Of a stretch of 64,000 nt of DNA, positions 17,392 through 26,836 are shown in pieces. The stretch comes from Ruegeria atlantica (GTDB lineage: Bacteria; Pseudomonadota; Alphaproteobacteria; Rhodobacterales; Rhodobacteraceae): contig NZ_CYPU01000039.1 in NCBI RefSeq assembly GCF_001458195.1, positions 186,093 through 250,092 of the forward strand. The letters are read 5' to 3'. Below the pieces are notes generated by a model that worked only from the letters and a program-made list of their open reading frames with translations, was not told the DNA's origin and searched no databases. How positions within the stretch are numbered: the stretch's first letter is position 1; the number at the start of each line of letters is the position of its first letter. Both the position numbers and the translations under genes were made by a program.

Positions 17392-18582
17392 ATGAGCGAG
17401 AGCTGGAACAAACGCACCCAAGCCGTCCATGGCGGCATCCGTCGCAGCCAATATAACGAAGTCAGCGAGGCGATCTTTCTGACGCAGGGCTTCGTCTATG
17501 AGACAGCCGAACAAGCCGAGGCGCGGTTCATCGAAAGCGGCCCGGATGAGTTCATCTATGCCCGCTATGGCAACCCGACCGTTTCGATGTTCGAACAGCG
17601 CATTGCGGTGCTGGAAGGCGGTGAGGACGCGTTTGCCACAGCATCCGGCATGGCTGCGGTGAATGCGGCACTGACTTCGATGCTGCAGGCGGGCGACCAT
17701 GTGGTTTCGGCCAAGGCATTGTTCGGGTCCTGCCTGTACATTCTTGAAAACATCCTGACCCGCTATGGTGTAGATGTTACCTTTGTCGACGGTACCGATC
17801 TGGAAGCCTGGAAAGCTGCCATCCGGCCAGAGACCAAGGCGGTTTTCTTTGAATCCATGTCAAATCCGACCCTTGAGGTCATTGATATCGATGCAGTTGC
17901 CAAACTGGCCCATGCGGTTGGCGCGTTTGTCATCGTGGACAACGTCTTTTCCACGCCCGTTTTCTCGCGCGCAATCGAACAGGGGGCGGATGTTGTGGTC
18001 TATTCTGCGACCAAACATATCGACGGGCAGGGGCGCGCTTTGGGTGGCGTTATCATTGGCACCAAGGATTTCATCCGGGGCACGGTTGAACCCTATCTGA
18101 AACATACCGGTGGTGCGCTGAGCCCGTTCAACGCCTGGGTCATGCTGAAAGGTCTGGAAACGATGACGCTGCGCGTGAACGCTCAGGCAGAGACGGCACA
18201 AACCATTGCAGAAGCTCTTGAGGGGCATCCGGCGCTGGAACGGACGCTTTATCCGGGTTTGAAAACCCATGCGCAAAACGCATTGGTCCAAGCCCAGCTG
18301 GGCGGCAAAGGCGGAACGGTCCTGTCGCTGGATATCAAGGGCGGCAAGGACGCGGCGTTTGCATTCCTTAACGCGCTGACGATCCCTGTCATCTCGAACA
18401 ATCTGGGCGATGCCAAGTCAATCGCAACACACCCCGCAACAACTACGCACCAGCGTCTGAGCGACGATCAGAAGCACGAATTGGGCATCACACCCGGCCT
18501 GATCCGCTTTTCCGTCGGGTTGGAGGACGCGGGCGATCTGCTTACAGACATCAAACACGCACTGGATGTTTCGCAACGTTAA
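17392..18582 (+). CDS. metZ: O-succinylhomoserine sulfhydrylase
   Basis: A PLP enzyme that makes homocysteine from O-succinylhomoserine and sulfide, feeding methionine synthesis. The 396-residue product has the Cys/Met-metabolism fold, with the substrate loop FIYARYGNPTVSMFEQR, the PLP phosphate region ATASGMAAVNA, the Asp in IVDNVFSTP and the Schiff-base lysine K208 in YSATKHIDGQGR. The start ATG is supported by GAGAGGAAT upstream. The SAM-II riboswitch in the leader strongly supports a role in methionine synthesis rather than in cystathionine metabolism. O-acetylhomoserine use cannot be excluded. Confidence 0.95.
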   Translation: MSESWNKRTQAVHGGIRRSQYNEVSEAIFLTQGFVYETAEQAEARFIESGPDEFIYARYGNPTVSMFEQRIAVLEGGEDAFATASGMAAVNAALTSMLQAGDHVVSAKALFGSCLYILENILTRYGVDVTFVDGTDLEAWKAAIRPETKAVFFESMSNPTLEVIDIDAVAKLAHAVGAFVIVDNVFSTPVFSRAIEQGADVVVYSATKHIDGQGRALGGVIIGTKDFIRGTVEPYLKHTGGALSPFNAWVMLKGLETMTLRVNAQAETAQTIAEALEGHPALERTLYPGLKTHAQNALVQAQLGGKGGTVLSLDIKGGKDAAFAFLNALTIPVISNNLGDAKSIATHPATTTHQRLSDDQKHELGITPGLIRFSVGLEDAGDLLTDIKHALDVSQR

Positions 18583-18620
18583 CTAACGGCAGCGGTTTAC
18601 TGACAACCGGGTCGAAACTA

Positions 18621-18653
18621 GGTGAAAATGACGTAAGTCATGCGATTTTCGCC
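18621..18653. repeat. Strong imperfect hairpin between metZ and folE2
   Basis: GGTGAAAAT at 18621-18629 pairs with ATTTTCGCC at 18645-18653 (one G-T pair), and inside lies ATGAC-GTAA-GTCAT. There is no T run, so it is not a standard terminator. It may be an RNA structure or an operator. Confidence 0.5.
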
Positions 18654-18751
18654 GAATTTCGATCCGGGCTGTGTTTTTCAGCGTATAAAGCTAAACTGGA
18701 AAGCAAGCCGAACACGAATATGGTCCGGCGACCAACCGAGGAACCCGATCG

Positions 18752-19855
18752 ATGAACGTGCACCCCCGCGACATTGAGGATATGCCCGACAATGACGAAG
18801 CCGCAGCCGCTCTGAAGACGCTGCGCAAATGGGCCGAGTCAGCAACGGAGGCCGAGATCAGCCAGCTCGACCCGGCAATTGCGCGTCTGGTGCCTGGTCT
18901 GGTGCCCATAAACTATCCGTCCCTGTCGCGCGAATACCCCGAGGGGTTCGCGGTCGACAGTGCGTATCGCGCGACCTTGCCGGATCTGCAGAATGGCCCG
19001 TCCAGTCTGATCCGGGGTGCAAAACAGCAAATCCAGCATGTTGGTATCTCGAATTTCCGCCTGCCGATCCGTTTTCATCGCAAACGCGGCGATGATCTGA
19101 CGCTTGAGACCTCTGTGACCGGGACTGTCAGTCTGGATGCCGAAAAGAAGGGCATCAACATGTCCCGGATCATGCGCTCGTTTTACAAACACGCCGAGCG
19201 TACGTTCAGCTTTGAGGTCATGGAGGCCGCGCTGGATGATTATATGACTGATCTGGATAGCTTTGACGCCCGTATCCAGATGCGGTTTTCCTATCCCGAC
19301 CGTGTGCAAAGCCTGCGGTCCGGTTTGGAAGGGTACCAGTACTACGACATCGCACTTGAGCTGGTTGAACAGGGCGGGGTGCGCCAAAAGATCATGCATC
19401 TGGACTATGTCTATTCCTCAACATGTCCCTGTTCGCTGGAACTCAGCGAGCACGCACGCGCAACACGTGGACAACTGGCCACACCGCATTCGCAACGCTC
19501 GGTGGCGCGGATTTCTGTTGTGGTCGATTGCGACACGGATTGCCTGTGGTTCGAGGATCTGATTGCCTTGTGCCGCCGTGCCGTTCCGACAGAAACGCAG
19601 GTGATGGTCAAACGCGAGGATGAACAGGCCTTTGCCGAGCTTAATGCGGCCAATCCGATCTTTGTCGAAGACGCCGCCCGGCTGTTCTGTGCTGAATTGC
19701 TGGCCGATCACCATATCGGCGATTTCCGCGTGGTCGCAAGCCACCAGGAAAGCCTGCACAGCCACGATGCGGTGTCGGTTCTGACCGAAGGTCCGACCTT
19801 TGTGTCACCCAGCTTGGACCCTCGGCTGTTCACCACCCTGTTCCACGTCGGGTGA
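18752..19855 (+). CDS. folE2: GTP cyclohydrolase FolE2 (type IB)
   Basis: FolE2 converts GTP to 7,8-dihydroneopterin triphosphate, the first step of folate synthesis, and can use several metals, which lets some bacteria make folate in low zinc. The 367-residue product matches the family over its length, with the conserved metal-binding region STCPCSLELSEHA containing the essential Cys and the segment HAERTFSFEVME; the C-terminal SHQESLHSHDAV carries the conserved His. The ATG is preceded by GAGGAA. No FolE1 is in the window. folB and folP of the same pathway lie near 36500-38400. Confidence 0.95.
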   Translation: MNVHPRDIEDMPDNDEAAAALKTLRKWAESATEAEISQLDPAIARLVPGLVPINYPSLSREYPEGFAVDSAYRATLPDLQNGPSSLIRGAKQQIQHVGISNFRLPIRFHRKRGDDLTLETSVTGTVSLDAEKKGINMSRIMRSFYKHAERTFSFEVMEAALDDYMTDLDSFDARIQMRFSYPDRVQSLRSGLEGYQYYDIALELVEQGGVRQKIMHLDYVYSSTCPCSLELSEHARATRGQLATPHSQRSVARISVVVDCDTDCLWFEDLIALCRRAVPTETQVMVKREDEQAFAELNAANPIFVEDAARLFCAELLADHHIGDFRVVASHQESLHSHDAVSVLTEGPTFVSPSLDPRLFTTLFHVG

Positions 19856-20134
19856 TGGGGCAGGGTGGATCAATAAGGTATCACTTTTAGACTAAGAGCG
19901 GTTTTTCGCCGCAGTGCGGCAATTCATGCTGCATTTGCACGGTCCTTCAAGTAACACTGGTGTGGAATGCAGCCGTGGCAGGCGAATTTCTGTTCGTGCG
20001 TCTGCCACTCTGAAAGGAAGCTGAGACGTGCGACGCTCAGGACTTCGTGACTGCTCGAACCGCCCGAATAATCGGGACGGGCAGCTCAATTCACTCTTTT
20101 GCAGGCTGCATCGCTTTCAGAGGAGAACTAAAGA
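19856..20134. other. Structured leader region before the low-complexity protein
   Basis: No gene is seen. A hairpin (GTGGCAG at 19975-19981 with CTGCCAC at 20002-20008) and a shorter one around CCCGAATAATCGGG lie in the probable 5' leader of the next gene. Their role is unknown. Confidence 0.4.
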
Positions 20135-20830
20135 ATGAATCCAATTTCCCAACCGCTGGAATTTCAGGCTGCGGCCATCCGAATGGCCGGCTATGCGGTT
20201 AGCAACCAAATGAAAATTATGCAGATTTTGACCCGCTCGGCGATGGAGATGCCGTTTGTGTCGGTTAGTGCGTTGCATGCGTCGGCTGCTGCTCCGGCCC
20301 CGGCTGCACCCTCGGCAAAACCTGCACCCAAGGCCAAACCGGTTGCCAAGGCAAAACCTCCCGTGGTTGCTAAGCCCAAGCCTGTGGCCCGCAAGAAAGC
20401 TGCTGCAAGGCCCAAGGTCGAATCATCCAAGCCGACCGCGCCCAAAACGGTGGCTGCAGTAACCAAACCCACCCCGGCGGCAGCCAAATCGGCCGAAGTT
20501 GCAGAAAAGCCTGCCGCCAAGCCTGTCGTCGCCAAAGGGCAGCCAGCGGCAAAACCCGCAGCGGCAGCCAAACCAAAGCCTGCCATTGCTAGAAAAACAC
20601 CTGCGCCAAAACCGGCAGCGGTTGCCAAACCGAAACCTGTGGCAGCGAACACCACAGCGCCAAAGACCCCGGCCAAAGCAGCCGCACCCAAGCCGGTCGC
20701 GGCGCAGCCTGCGCCTGCAAAAGCCGATGCCGCAAAGCCCGAGGGGGCACAGACAACTCCGGCGCGTCGCCCGCGCGCCCCGTCTAATCCGCCCGCGATG
20801 CCAACAACGGCACGCAAATCGGACGGGTAA
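20135..20830 (+). CDS. Protein with conserved N-terminus and long Lys/Pro/Ala repeat tail
   Basis: The 231-residue product has two parts. Residues 1-48 look like an ordered helix-forming segment (FQAAAIRMAGYAVSNQMKIMQ and a run ending MPFVSVS), faintly like phasin-type small proteins. Residues 49-231 are almost only Ala, Lys and Pro in imperfect KPAAxxKPK units, similar in composition to the tails of histone H1-like and other DNA- or polymer-binding proteins. GAGGAG precedes the ATG. Binding to DNA, polyphosphate or a granule surface is possible but not shown. The highly biased tail also makes long false frames on the other strand. Confidence 0.75.
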   Translation: MNPISQPLEFQAAAIRMAGYAVSNQMKIMQILTRSAMEMPFVSVSALHASAAAPAPAAPSAKPAPKAKPVAKAKPPVVAKPKPVARKKAAARPKVESSKPTAPKTVAAVTKPTPAAAKSAEVAEKPAAKPVVAKGQPAAKPAAAAKPKPAIARKTPAPKPAAVAKPKPVAANTTAPKTPAKAAAPKPVAAQPAPAKADAAKPEGAQTTPARRPRAPSNPPAMPTTARKSDG

Positions 20831-20881
20831 AACCCGACACCGGCTTGACACAGTCGTGCAGGCGCGCCAACGCTGCGCGTC

Positions 20882-22330
20882 ATGACGGATATGCGCCCGG
20901 TTGGATATGTGATTGGCCTATTGGTCGCCATTCTTGGGGCGACCATGCTGCTGCCTATGCTTGCGGACTTCATCGAAGGCCGGGGCGAGTGGCACGTTTT
21001 TCTCGAAAGCGGCGTCATCACGATTCTGACCGGCGTCGTTCTGGCAATGAGCTGCTCGAACGGAGTAGGCGAAGGTCTAACGATCCGTCAGACCTTTTTA
21101 CTGACTACAGGGGTCTGGGTTGCACTGCCATTTTTTGGCGCCATTCCGTTTCTTTTGGGCGAGACCGAACTGCGCTTTGTCGACGCGTATTTCGAGGCGA
21201 TGTCGGGCCTGACGACGACAGGCTCGACCGTGATTTCCGGCCTCGATAACCTGCCACAGGGGTTGCTGCTTTGGCGTGGCCTGCTGCAATGGTTGGGCGG
21301 CATCGGCATTATTGTTGTGGCCATGGTTTTCTTGCCCGAGCTTCGCGTCGGGGGGATGCAAATCTTCCGCTCGGAAGGATTTGAAACCATGGGGAAAATT
21401 CTGCCGCGTGCGCAAGAGATCGCGGGCCAGATTTCCCTGATCTACGTCTTTCTGACGATTGTTTGCGCGCTGGTCTATGCAGGTCTGGGGATGGGCTTTT
21501 TTGATGCCGTGGTGCACGCCCTGACGACGATCTCAACGGGCGGGTTTTCAAATTATGACGCGTCCTTTGGCACGTTTTCCGGCCCAGCAGAATATGCGGC
21601 CGCTGTCTTCATGATCCTCGCTGCACTGCCTTTCGTGCGCTACGTCCAATTCGCCAATGGCAATACGAGGTCCATTTTCCGCGACAGCCAGATACGGACC
21701 TTTCTGGCGACCATTCTGGTGCTGGTGGTCATTATGGCGGTCTTTCTGACCTCCGTTTTCCCGCATCATTGGGAACAGGCTGTTCGGGAATCCCTGTTCA
21801 ACATCACCTCGATCATTTCGGGTACCGGGTATGCCAGCGTAGATTACATGGGTTGGGGCAGTTTCCCGATCATGATGTTCTTCCTGATCGGTCTGATTGG
21901 CGGCTGCGCGGGTTCAACCGCCTGCTCAATCAAGATCTTCCGGTATCAACTGCTGTTTGCTTCGATCAAGACCCAGATCCGCCGCATCCGCTCACCTCAT
22001 GGTGTTTTTAAGCCGCAATATGATGGCCGTTCGATTGGTCCGGACGTTCTGACCTCGGTTATGAGCTTTTTTATGTTTTTCGTGCTCTCGTTGGGCATTC
22101 TGGCCTGGGCGTTGGCGCTGACGGGATTGGATTTCATAACTGCCGTCTCCGGGGCAGCCACAGCGCTGGCCAATGTAGGGCCGGGGCTGGGGGATCAAAT
22201 CGGACCGGCCGGCAACTTTGCAGGGCTCAGCGACACCGCGAAATGGCTGCTTTCAATCGGAATGCTGGTAGGGCGGCTTGAGCTTTTGGCCGTTTACGCA
22301 CTCTTCACTGTCCAGTTCTGGAGGAATTGA
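20882..22330 (+). CDS. trkH: Potassium uptake protein TrkH
   Basis: TrkH is the membrane subunit of the Trk potassium uptake channel and normally works with the NAD-binding regulator TrkA, which is not in this window. The 482-residue product has about ten membrane segments and the four P-loops typical of the family: SGLTTTGSTVISG, TTISTGGFSNYD, ISGTGYASVDY and a degenerate fourth near SGAATALANVGPGLG. Its stop codon overlaps the ATG of the next gene (TGATG), suggesting coupling. Length and loops fit the family well. Confidence 0.95.
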   Translation: MTDMRPVGYVIGLLVAILGATMLLPMLADFIEGRGEWHVFLESGVITILTGVVLAMSCSNGVGEGLTIRQTFLLTTGVWVALPFFGAIPFLLGETELRFVDAYFEAMSGLTTTGSTVISGLDNLPQGLLLWRGLLQWLGGIGIIVVAMVFLPELRVGGMQIFRSEGFETMGKILPRAQEIAGQISLIYVFLTIVCALVYAGLGMGFFDAVVHALTTISTGGFSNYDASFGTFSGPAEYAAAVFMILAALPFVRYVQFANGNTRSIFRDSQIRTFLATILVLVVIMAVFLTSVFPHHWEQAVRESLFNITSIISGTGYASVDYMGWGSFPIMMFFLIGLIGGCAGSTACSIKIFRYQLLFASIKTQIRRIRSPHGVFKPQYDGRSIGPDVLTSVMSFFMFFVLSLGILAWALALTGLDFITAVSGAATALANVGPGLGDQIGPAGNFAGLSDTAKWLLSIGMLVGRLELLAVYALFTVQFWRN

Positions 22331-23904
22331 TGAAAAGACCCCTTGGTGCGCAGATTTCGCATATGCTGCGGGATCGCGGAGTGGATGTGATCTTTGGTAT
22401 TCCCGGCGTGCACAATCAGGAAATGTATCGCGGGATCGAAGAGGCCGGAATCACCCATGTGCTGGCCCGGCACGAGCAGGGAGCAGGGTTCATGGCCGAC
22501 GGCTATGCCCGTGCGACCGGCAAGCCGGGTGTTGCATATGTCATCACCGGACCGGGGTTGTGCAATATCATGACACCAATGGGGCAGGCCTATACGGACT
22601 CGGTCCCGATGCTGGTGATGTCCTCGTGTCTCGATGAAACGCAAGGGGTGCGCGGGCAATTGCACCAGATGAAAGACCAGCGTGCTGCGGCTGAAACCGT
22701 GACGGACTGGTCGCATCAGGCGAATACTGCTCAGGCCGCTTATGGCCTGGTCGAGCGTGCTTTTGAGGAGTTTGAACTCAGCCGTCCACGTCCAAAGCAC
22801 ATTCAGGTGCCGATTGCGCAGCTTGAGGCAGATGCCGATCCAGCGCCGTTTCCTAATCAGCCGGGACTACGCACAAAAGTCTTGCCGCCCGACCTTGCGC
22901 CGGTGATGTCCATGCTGAACATCGCGAAGCGTCCGCTGTTTATTCTGGGTGGTGGCGCGCGGTCGAACCTGTGGCGGCAAATTCTGACCCAGTTGGGTGC
23001 AGCGTGTTTCACAACTTATGCGGGCCGCGGAATGGCTGGCTTGGGCTATGCCTTGGACTACGGAGCCATGTTGCCACGACCGGGCAGTGCCGATGTCATC
23101 GCCTCGGCCGATCTTGTGGTTGTCGTGGGTGCGGAATTGGGCGAAGTCGACTTGTGGCGAAACACACTGGGCCACACGGCCAATCTGGTGCGTATCGATC
23201 TTGACCCGAAAGTTCTGTCGGATCAGCATCGCGCAGCGGTCAAGCTGCAGGCTGACGGGGAAAGCTTTGCCCATGCACTTTGGGCGGCTATCGACCATGC
23301 TAAACCTTCGACGGGCTGGACAGCGGAGGAAGTCGCTGACAGGCGCCGCCGTTGGCGGGCCGAAGTGGATGCGGAACGACCGGGTATCGTCCCGGTGCTG
23401 GATGCCCTTCGCGCGGCGATGCCCGGCGACACCATGATCTATTCTGACATGACCCAGTTCGCTTATGTCGCCAAAGAGGTTTGGGATATGGGCTATCCCT
23501 ATCACTGGCACCATCCGACCGGATTCGGCACGCTTGGCTATGCGCTGCCGGCCGGAATTGGCGGGGCCGTGGCGCGCCGAGGTAAGCCTACAGCGGTGAT
23601 CGCCGGGGACTACGGTTTTCACTATACGATGCAAGAGCTTGGTGCAGCAGTCGAACTGGGCCTGTCTCTGCCGATTATTCTTTGGGACAACGGAAAGCTC
23701 AAAGAGATCGAGGACAGCATGGTCCGGGGTCAGATCGCCCCGAATGCGGTCGTGGCGCGCAACCCGGATTTCTGCAAACTCGCCGAAGCCTTTGGTGCTT
23801 TGTCCTCTGCGCCCTCCAGTTTGCCCGAGATGCAAGAGGCAGTTCGGTCGGCCTTTGCCGCACCTGTTCCGACGCTGATACGCATCACGCCGGATATCCT
23901 TTAG
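22330..23904 (+). CDS. Thiamine diphosphate enzyme, acetolactate synthase-like (5-guanidino-2-oxopentanoate decarboxylase-type)
   Basis: A 524-residue ThDP enzyme with the three usual domains. The N-terminal pyrimidine-binding domain has FGIPGVHNQEMYRG and the catalytic glutamate E49 in ARHEQGAGFMADGYAR; the C-terminal pyrophosphate domain has the metal-binding motif starting AGDYGFHYTMQEL and ending in LWDNGK. Proteins of this type are commonly annotated as AruI, which decarboxylates 2-ketoarginine in arginine breakdown, but acetolactate synthase-like and oxalyl-type relatives are close, so the substrate is uncertain. The ATG at 22330 overlaps the trkH stop and has GGAGGAA just before it. 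Confidence 0.85.
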   Translation: MKRPLGAQISHMLRDRGVDVIFGIPGVHNQEMYRGIEEAGITHVLARHEQGAGFMADGYARATGKPGVAYVITGPGLCNIMTPMGQAYTDSVPMLVMSSCLDETQGVRGQLHQMKDQRAAAETVTDWSHQANTAQAAYGLVERAFEEFELSRPRPKHIQVPIAQLEADADPAPFPNQPGLRTKVLPPDLAPVMSMLNIAKRPLFILGGGARSNLWRQILTQLGAACFTTYAGRGMAGLGYALDYGAMLPRPGSADVIASADLVVVVGAELGEVDLWRNTLGHTANLVRIDLDPKVLSDQHRAAVKLQADGESFAHALWAAIDHAKPSTGWTAEEVADRRRRWRAEVDAERPGIVPVLDALRAAMPGDTMIYSDMTQFAYVAKEVWDMGYPYHWHHPTGFGTLGYALPAGIGGAVARRGKPTAVIAGDYGFHYTMQELGAAVELGLSLPIILWDNGKLKEIEDSMVRGQIAPNAVVARNPDFCKLAEAFGALSSAPSSLPEMQEAVRSAFAAPVPTLIRITPDIL

Positions 23905-23909
23905 CCAAC

Positions 23910-23940
23910 AAAAAAGCGCCGCCCGAAAGAGCGGCGCTTT
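23910..23940. terminator. Bidirectional intrinsic terminator
   Basis: AAAGCGCCGC and GCGGCGCTTT form a 10-bp stem with an 8-base loop. A run of six A at the left makes it a good terminator for the leftward gene; for the rightward gene the T run is only three. Confidence 0.85.
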
Positions 23941-23959
23941 GTGCGATTTGGCGCAGAGA

Positions 23960-25693
23960 TCAATCCCAGCAATGAACCAATACGGTCATTCCGGTCGCCC
24001 GGCGGCTGAGTTCATTGGGCGAGATCTGCGCCGTCGGCTGACCCGATTGACCGGACACACCCGCCTTGGTCAGAACTTCGTTCAGACTGTTGGCCGTTGC
24101 AGCAAGGCTGACGGACGCGGGCAGTGTGCGTCCTTCGGTCGGGGTTGGCAGCAGCATGCCAACAACCTGGCCATTGCCGTCAAAAACCGGTCCGCCCGCA
24201 TCGCCGGGCTGGGCCGCCAATGCCAGACGTTTCACGCCGTCTTCTCCGTTCAGGCCGCGCACATCGGCGATCTGACCAAAGGTGAGTGTCGGTGCGCCCA
24301 AGGCGCCCTCATACGAGAAACCCGACACCGTGATCTCAGATTGAATACGCGGCGCATCGGCGCTGAATTCTGCCACGTTGACCGGAACCAGATTGCGGTT
24401 GGGGCGCAGAACCGCCACGCCCAGATCTGCATCTGACAAGGCGACCTGAAGCTCTTGATCGTCATCAAGCGTGATGCGTGTGCAGCTGTCCGCTGCCTCA
24501 AATACGGTCAGAACCGTGCCGCTTGTATCAGCGAAAAAGCCCGAACGGGACAGGCGCGGTGTGCGTACCTGCAGTCCGGACACCAGATCAATCCGCTGCT
24601 CGGCATTGGCACCCGCTGCGGCGTCCAGCACCGTACCAGTTGCGGTAAAGCTGGCCTTCATTGCGGCCAGCACTCTGGCGCGCCGGGCATCGTCACCCTC
24701 GGGCCAAACCAGTGTAAAGCCTTTGATCTGGCCATCGTCCAGCCGTGCTTCGCTATAGGTCACGATCTCATTACCGCGCCCTTCCAGCGTAAAGCTGTCG
24801 CCGCGCAGTTGTCGTGGGCCATCGAGCGGAACGATTTCCAGCGATTGCAGTACCTCATAAAGGGCGCGCAGCGTGGCCTTGCCGCCTTTCTGACTGATCA
24901 ACAGGGCCTTGGCGTCCAGATCGGTTGTGCTTTTGAAGTGAACAAACGGGGCCTCATAACGGTCGAATGCGATGATACCCAGCGGCAGATCCAAATCGAT
25001 ACCGGCCTGCGGGTCGGAGTAACGCTCCATCCCAACGCTCAGAAGGGGGGCGTTAAAGTCGTCAATCAACGCCTTGCGCTGTGCGGTCGTCAGAACGCCG
25101 GTTGCTTCAAAGCCGTTGAACCGTTGCCAGTCGCCCATGGAGCGCCGCGTGCCTTGGCCAAATGCGCCATCGATCGTTGAATTGTAAAAACCCGCGGCCT
25201 GCAGGGCGGTTTGCAAATTCATGCGTTCCTGCGTGCTTAGAAGACGTTCGCTTTGCAGCGCTTGTGAGCGTGTCTCGTCAGAGGCCTGCGGGGTTACGCC
25301 AACAACCGGCCGTTCCGGCTGGGGTTCAACTGGTGGCGTCACGACACCCCGGTCCAATATGTTCTCTCCGACCGGCCAGAATTGCTGACCCAGTGCACTG
25401 GAAAACGCGATGTAGCTGTCCGCAGGGATTTGCCCCTCAGCGCGGTAAACGCTTAGAACCTGTTCCGCGTCGTTGCGAAAATATGGACCAATAACAATGG
25501 CATACCAGCCAGAGTTCAAACGAAACCCGTTTACGTCTGGCAAGGTGCCGGCATAGGCCCGGGCACGTTCCTGCGCTTCGCGCAGCGAGGGCTGCGCTTC
25601 GACCTGCACCCAGACGCCTGCGTCCAGCTGCGCAAAAACAGCGCGCGCGCTGATGAGAAAAAGAAACAAAATTGCTGTAAATATGCGAGTCAT
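23960..25693 (-). CDS. Exported SPOR/peptidoglycan-binding/trypsin-like protein lacking catalytic residues
   Basis: The 577-residue product has a signal peptide (1-21), a SPOR-like domain (about 25-95, with GWYAIVIGPYFRNDAEQ), a linker, a PG_binding_1 domain (about 155-215, AAGFYNSTIDGAFGQGTRR) and a C-terminal trypsin-like fold (about 370-560). The protease region has the shape of the family: GTVLTVFEAADSC where GxVLTxAHVV is expected, DADLGVAVLR for the Asp, and QPGDAGGPVFDGNG where GDSGGP is expected. Thus the catalytic Ser is Ala499 and the His is Glu399 or absent, so it is probably not a protease. SPOR and PG-binding domains point to cell-wall localisation, perhaps at the septum. It is divergent from glyQ. 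Confidence 0.85.
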   Translation of the reverse strand: MTRIFTAILFLFLISARAVFAQLDAGVWVQVEAQPSLREAQERARAYAGTLPDVNGFRLNSGWYAIVIGPYFRNDAEQVLSVYRAEGQIPADSYIAFSSALGQQFWPVGENILDRGVVTPPVEPQPERPVVGVTPQASDETRSQALQSERLLSTQERMNLQTALQAAGFYNSTIDGAFGQGTRRSMGDWQRFNGFEATGVLTTAQRKALIDDFNAPLLSVGMERYSDPQAGIDLDLPLGIIAFDRYEAPFVHFKSTTDLDAKALLISQKGGKATLRALYEVLQSLEIVPLDGPRQLRGDSFTLEGRGNEIVTYSEARLDDGQIKGFTLVWPEGDDARRARVLAAMKASFTATGTVLDAAAGANAEQRIDLVSGLQVRTPRLSRSGFFADTSGTVLTVFEAADSCTRITLDDDQELQVALSDADLGVAVLRPNRNLVPVNVAEFSADAPRIQSEITVSGFSYEGALGAPTLTFGQIADVRGLNGEDGVKRLALAAQPGDAGGPVFDGNGQVVGMLLPTPTEGRTLPASVSLAATANSLNEVLTKAGVSGQSGQPTAQISPNELSRRATGMTVLVHCWD

Positions 25694-25898
25694 TGTCTGC
25701 CCGTGTCTGCAGTGTTTTATCTTTGCCGGACCCTACGCGAAACAACGTACCGAAAGCCATGCCCGGAATACGGGGAATTTCCAGTGTGGCTGTGCAGTGA
25801 CAGCATAGGCATTGCCGCCCGTTGACGCCCAACGGCCCCTTGCATAGGAAGGACAAAACCCAACGGAACCGGGCGCAGTGGCGTCCAAAGGGAATGTC

Positions 25899-26828
25899 AT
25901 GACCGACCAGTCCAGCGCACCACGTTCTTTTCAAGAGATTATCTTGCGGCTTCAGACCTATTGGGCCTCAAAAGGCTGCGCCATTCTGCAGCCCTATGAC
26001 ATGGAGGTTGGTGCAGGTACGTTCCACCCGGCGACCACCTTGCGCGCGCTTGGGTCGAAAACTTGGGCCGCAGCTTATGTGCAGCCTTCGCGCCGCCCGA
26101 CGGATGGGCGCTATGGCGAGAACCCCAACCGGTTGCAGCATTATTATCAGTATCAAGTGCTGATCAAACCCAGTCCGCCGGATTTGCAGGACCTGTATCT
26201 GGGCTCGCTTGAGGCGATTGGCATCGACATGAACCTGCATGACATCCGGTTTGTCGAGGATGATTGGGAAAGCCCCACCCTTGGGGCATGGGGTCTGGGT
26301 TGGGAAGTTTGGTGCGACGGCATGGAAGTCAGCCAGTTCACATACTTCCAACAGGTCGGTGGCCATGATTGTGCGCCGGTCTCGGGCGAGCTGACCTATG
26401 GTCTGGAGCGTCTGGCGATGTATGTACTTGGCATTGATCACGTGATGGGCATGCCGTTCAACGATCCGCAGTCACCAAGCCCGCTTTCCTATGGCGACAT
26501 CTTCAAGCAGACCGAAGAAGAATACGCCCGCTGGAACTTTGACGTGGCCAACACCGAAGTGTTGTTGCGCCACTTCGAAGAAGCCGAAGCTGAGTGCGCC
26601 GCCATTCTGGCACAAGAGCATGACGACCCAAAAACTGGCAAGCGCATCATCATGGCGCACCCGGCCTATGATCAGTGCATCAAGGCCAGTCACGTGTTCA
26701 ACCTGCTGGACGCGCGGGGCGTGATCTCGGTAACCGAGCGTCAGGCCTATATCGGCCGCGTGCGGGCTTTGGCGAAGCAATGCGCAGACGCATTCCTGCT
26801 GACCGAGGCCGCCGGGTTCGACGCTTGA
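25899..26828 (+). CDS. glyQ: Glycine--tRNA ligase alpha subunit
   Basis: GlyQ is the catalytic alpha chain of the bacterial (alpha-beta)2 glycyl-tRNA synthetase. I start it at ATG 25899 with AAGGGA upstream, giving 309 residues; an earlier in-frame GTG at 25878 lacks a site. The core motifs are present: [66 protein letters not shown] and QQVGG. Each quoted run is a family signature. The beta subunit gene glyS is about 2.5 kb downstream, separated by three unrelated genes, one of them on the other strand. Confidence 0.96.
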   Translation: MTDQSSAPRSFQEIILRLQTYWASKGCAILQPYDMEVGAGTFHPATTLRALGSKTWAAAYVQPSRRPTDGRYGENPNRLQHYYQYQVLIKPSPPDLQDLYLGSLEAIGIDMNLHDIRFVEDDWESPTLGAWGLGWEVWCDGMEVSQFTYFQQVGGHDCAPVSGELTYGLERLAMYVLGIDHVMGMPFNDPQSPSPLSYGDIFKQTEEEYARWNFDVANTEVLLRHFEEAEAECAAILAQEHDDPKTGKRIIMAHPAYDQCIKASHVFNLLDARGVISVTERQAYIGRVRALAKQCADAFLLTEAAGFDA

Positions 26829-26836
26829 TGCGCCGC

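Noticed and set aside
20191..21021. Long leftward frame of 276 codons opposite the Ala/Lys/Pro protein
   Set aside because: Its Gly/Ala-rich repeats mirror the low-complexity tail on the plus strand, and there is no ribosome-binding site.
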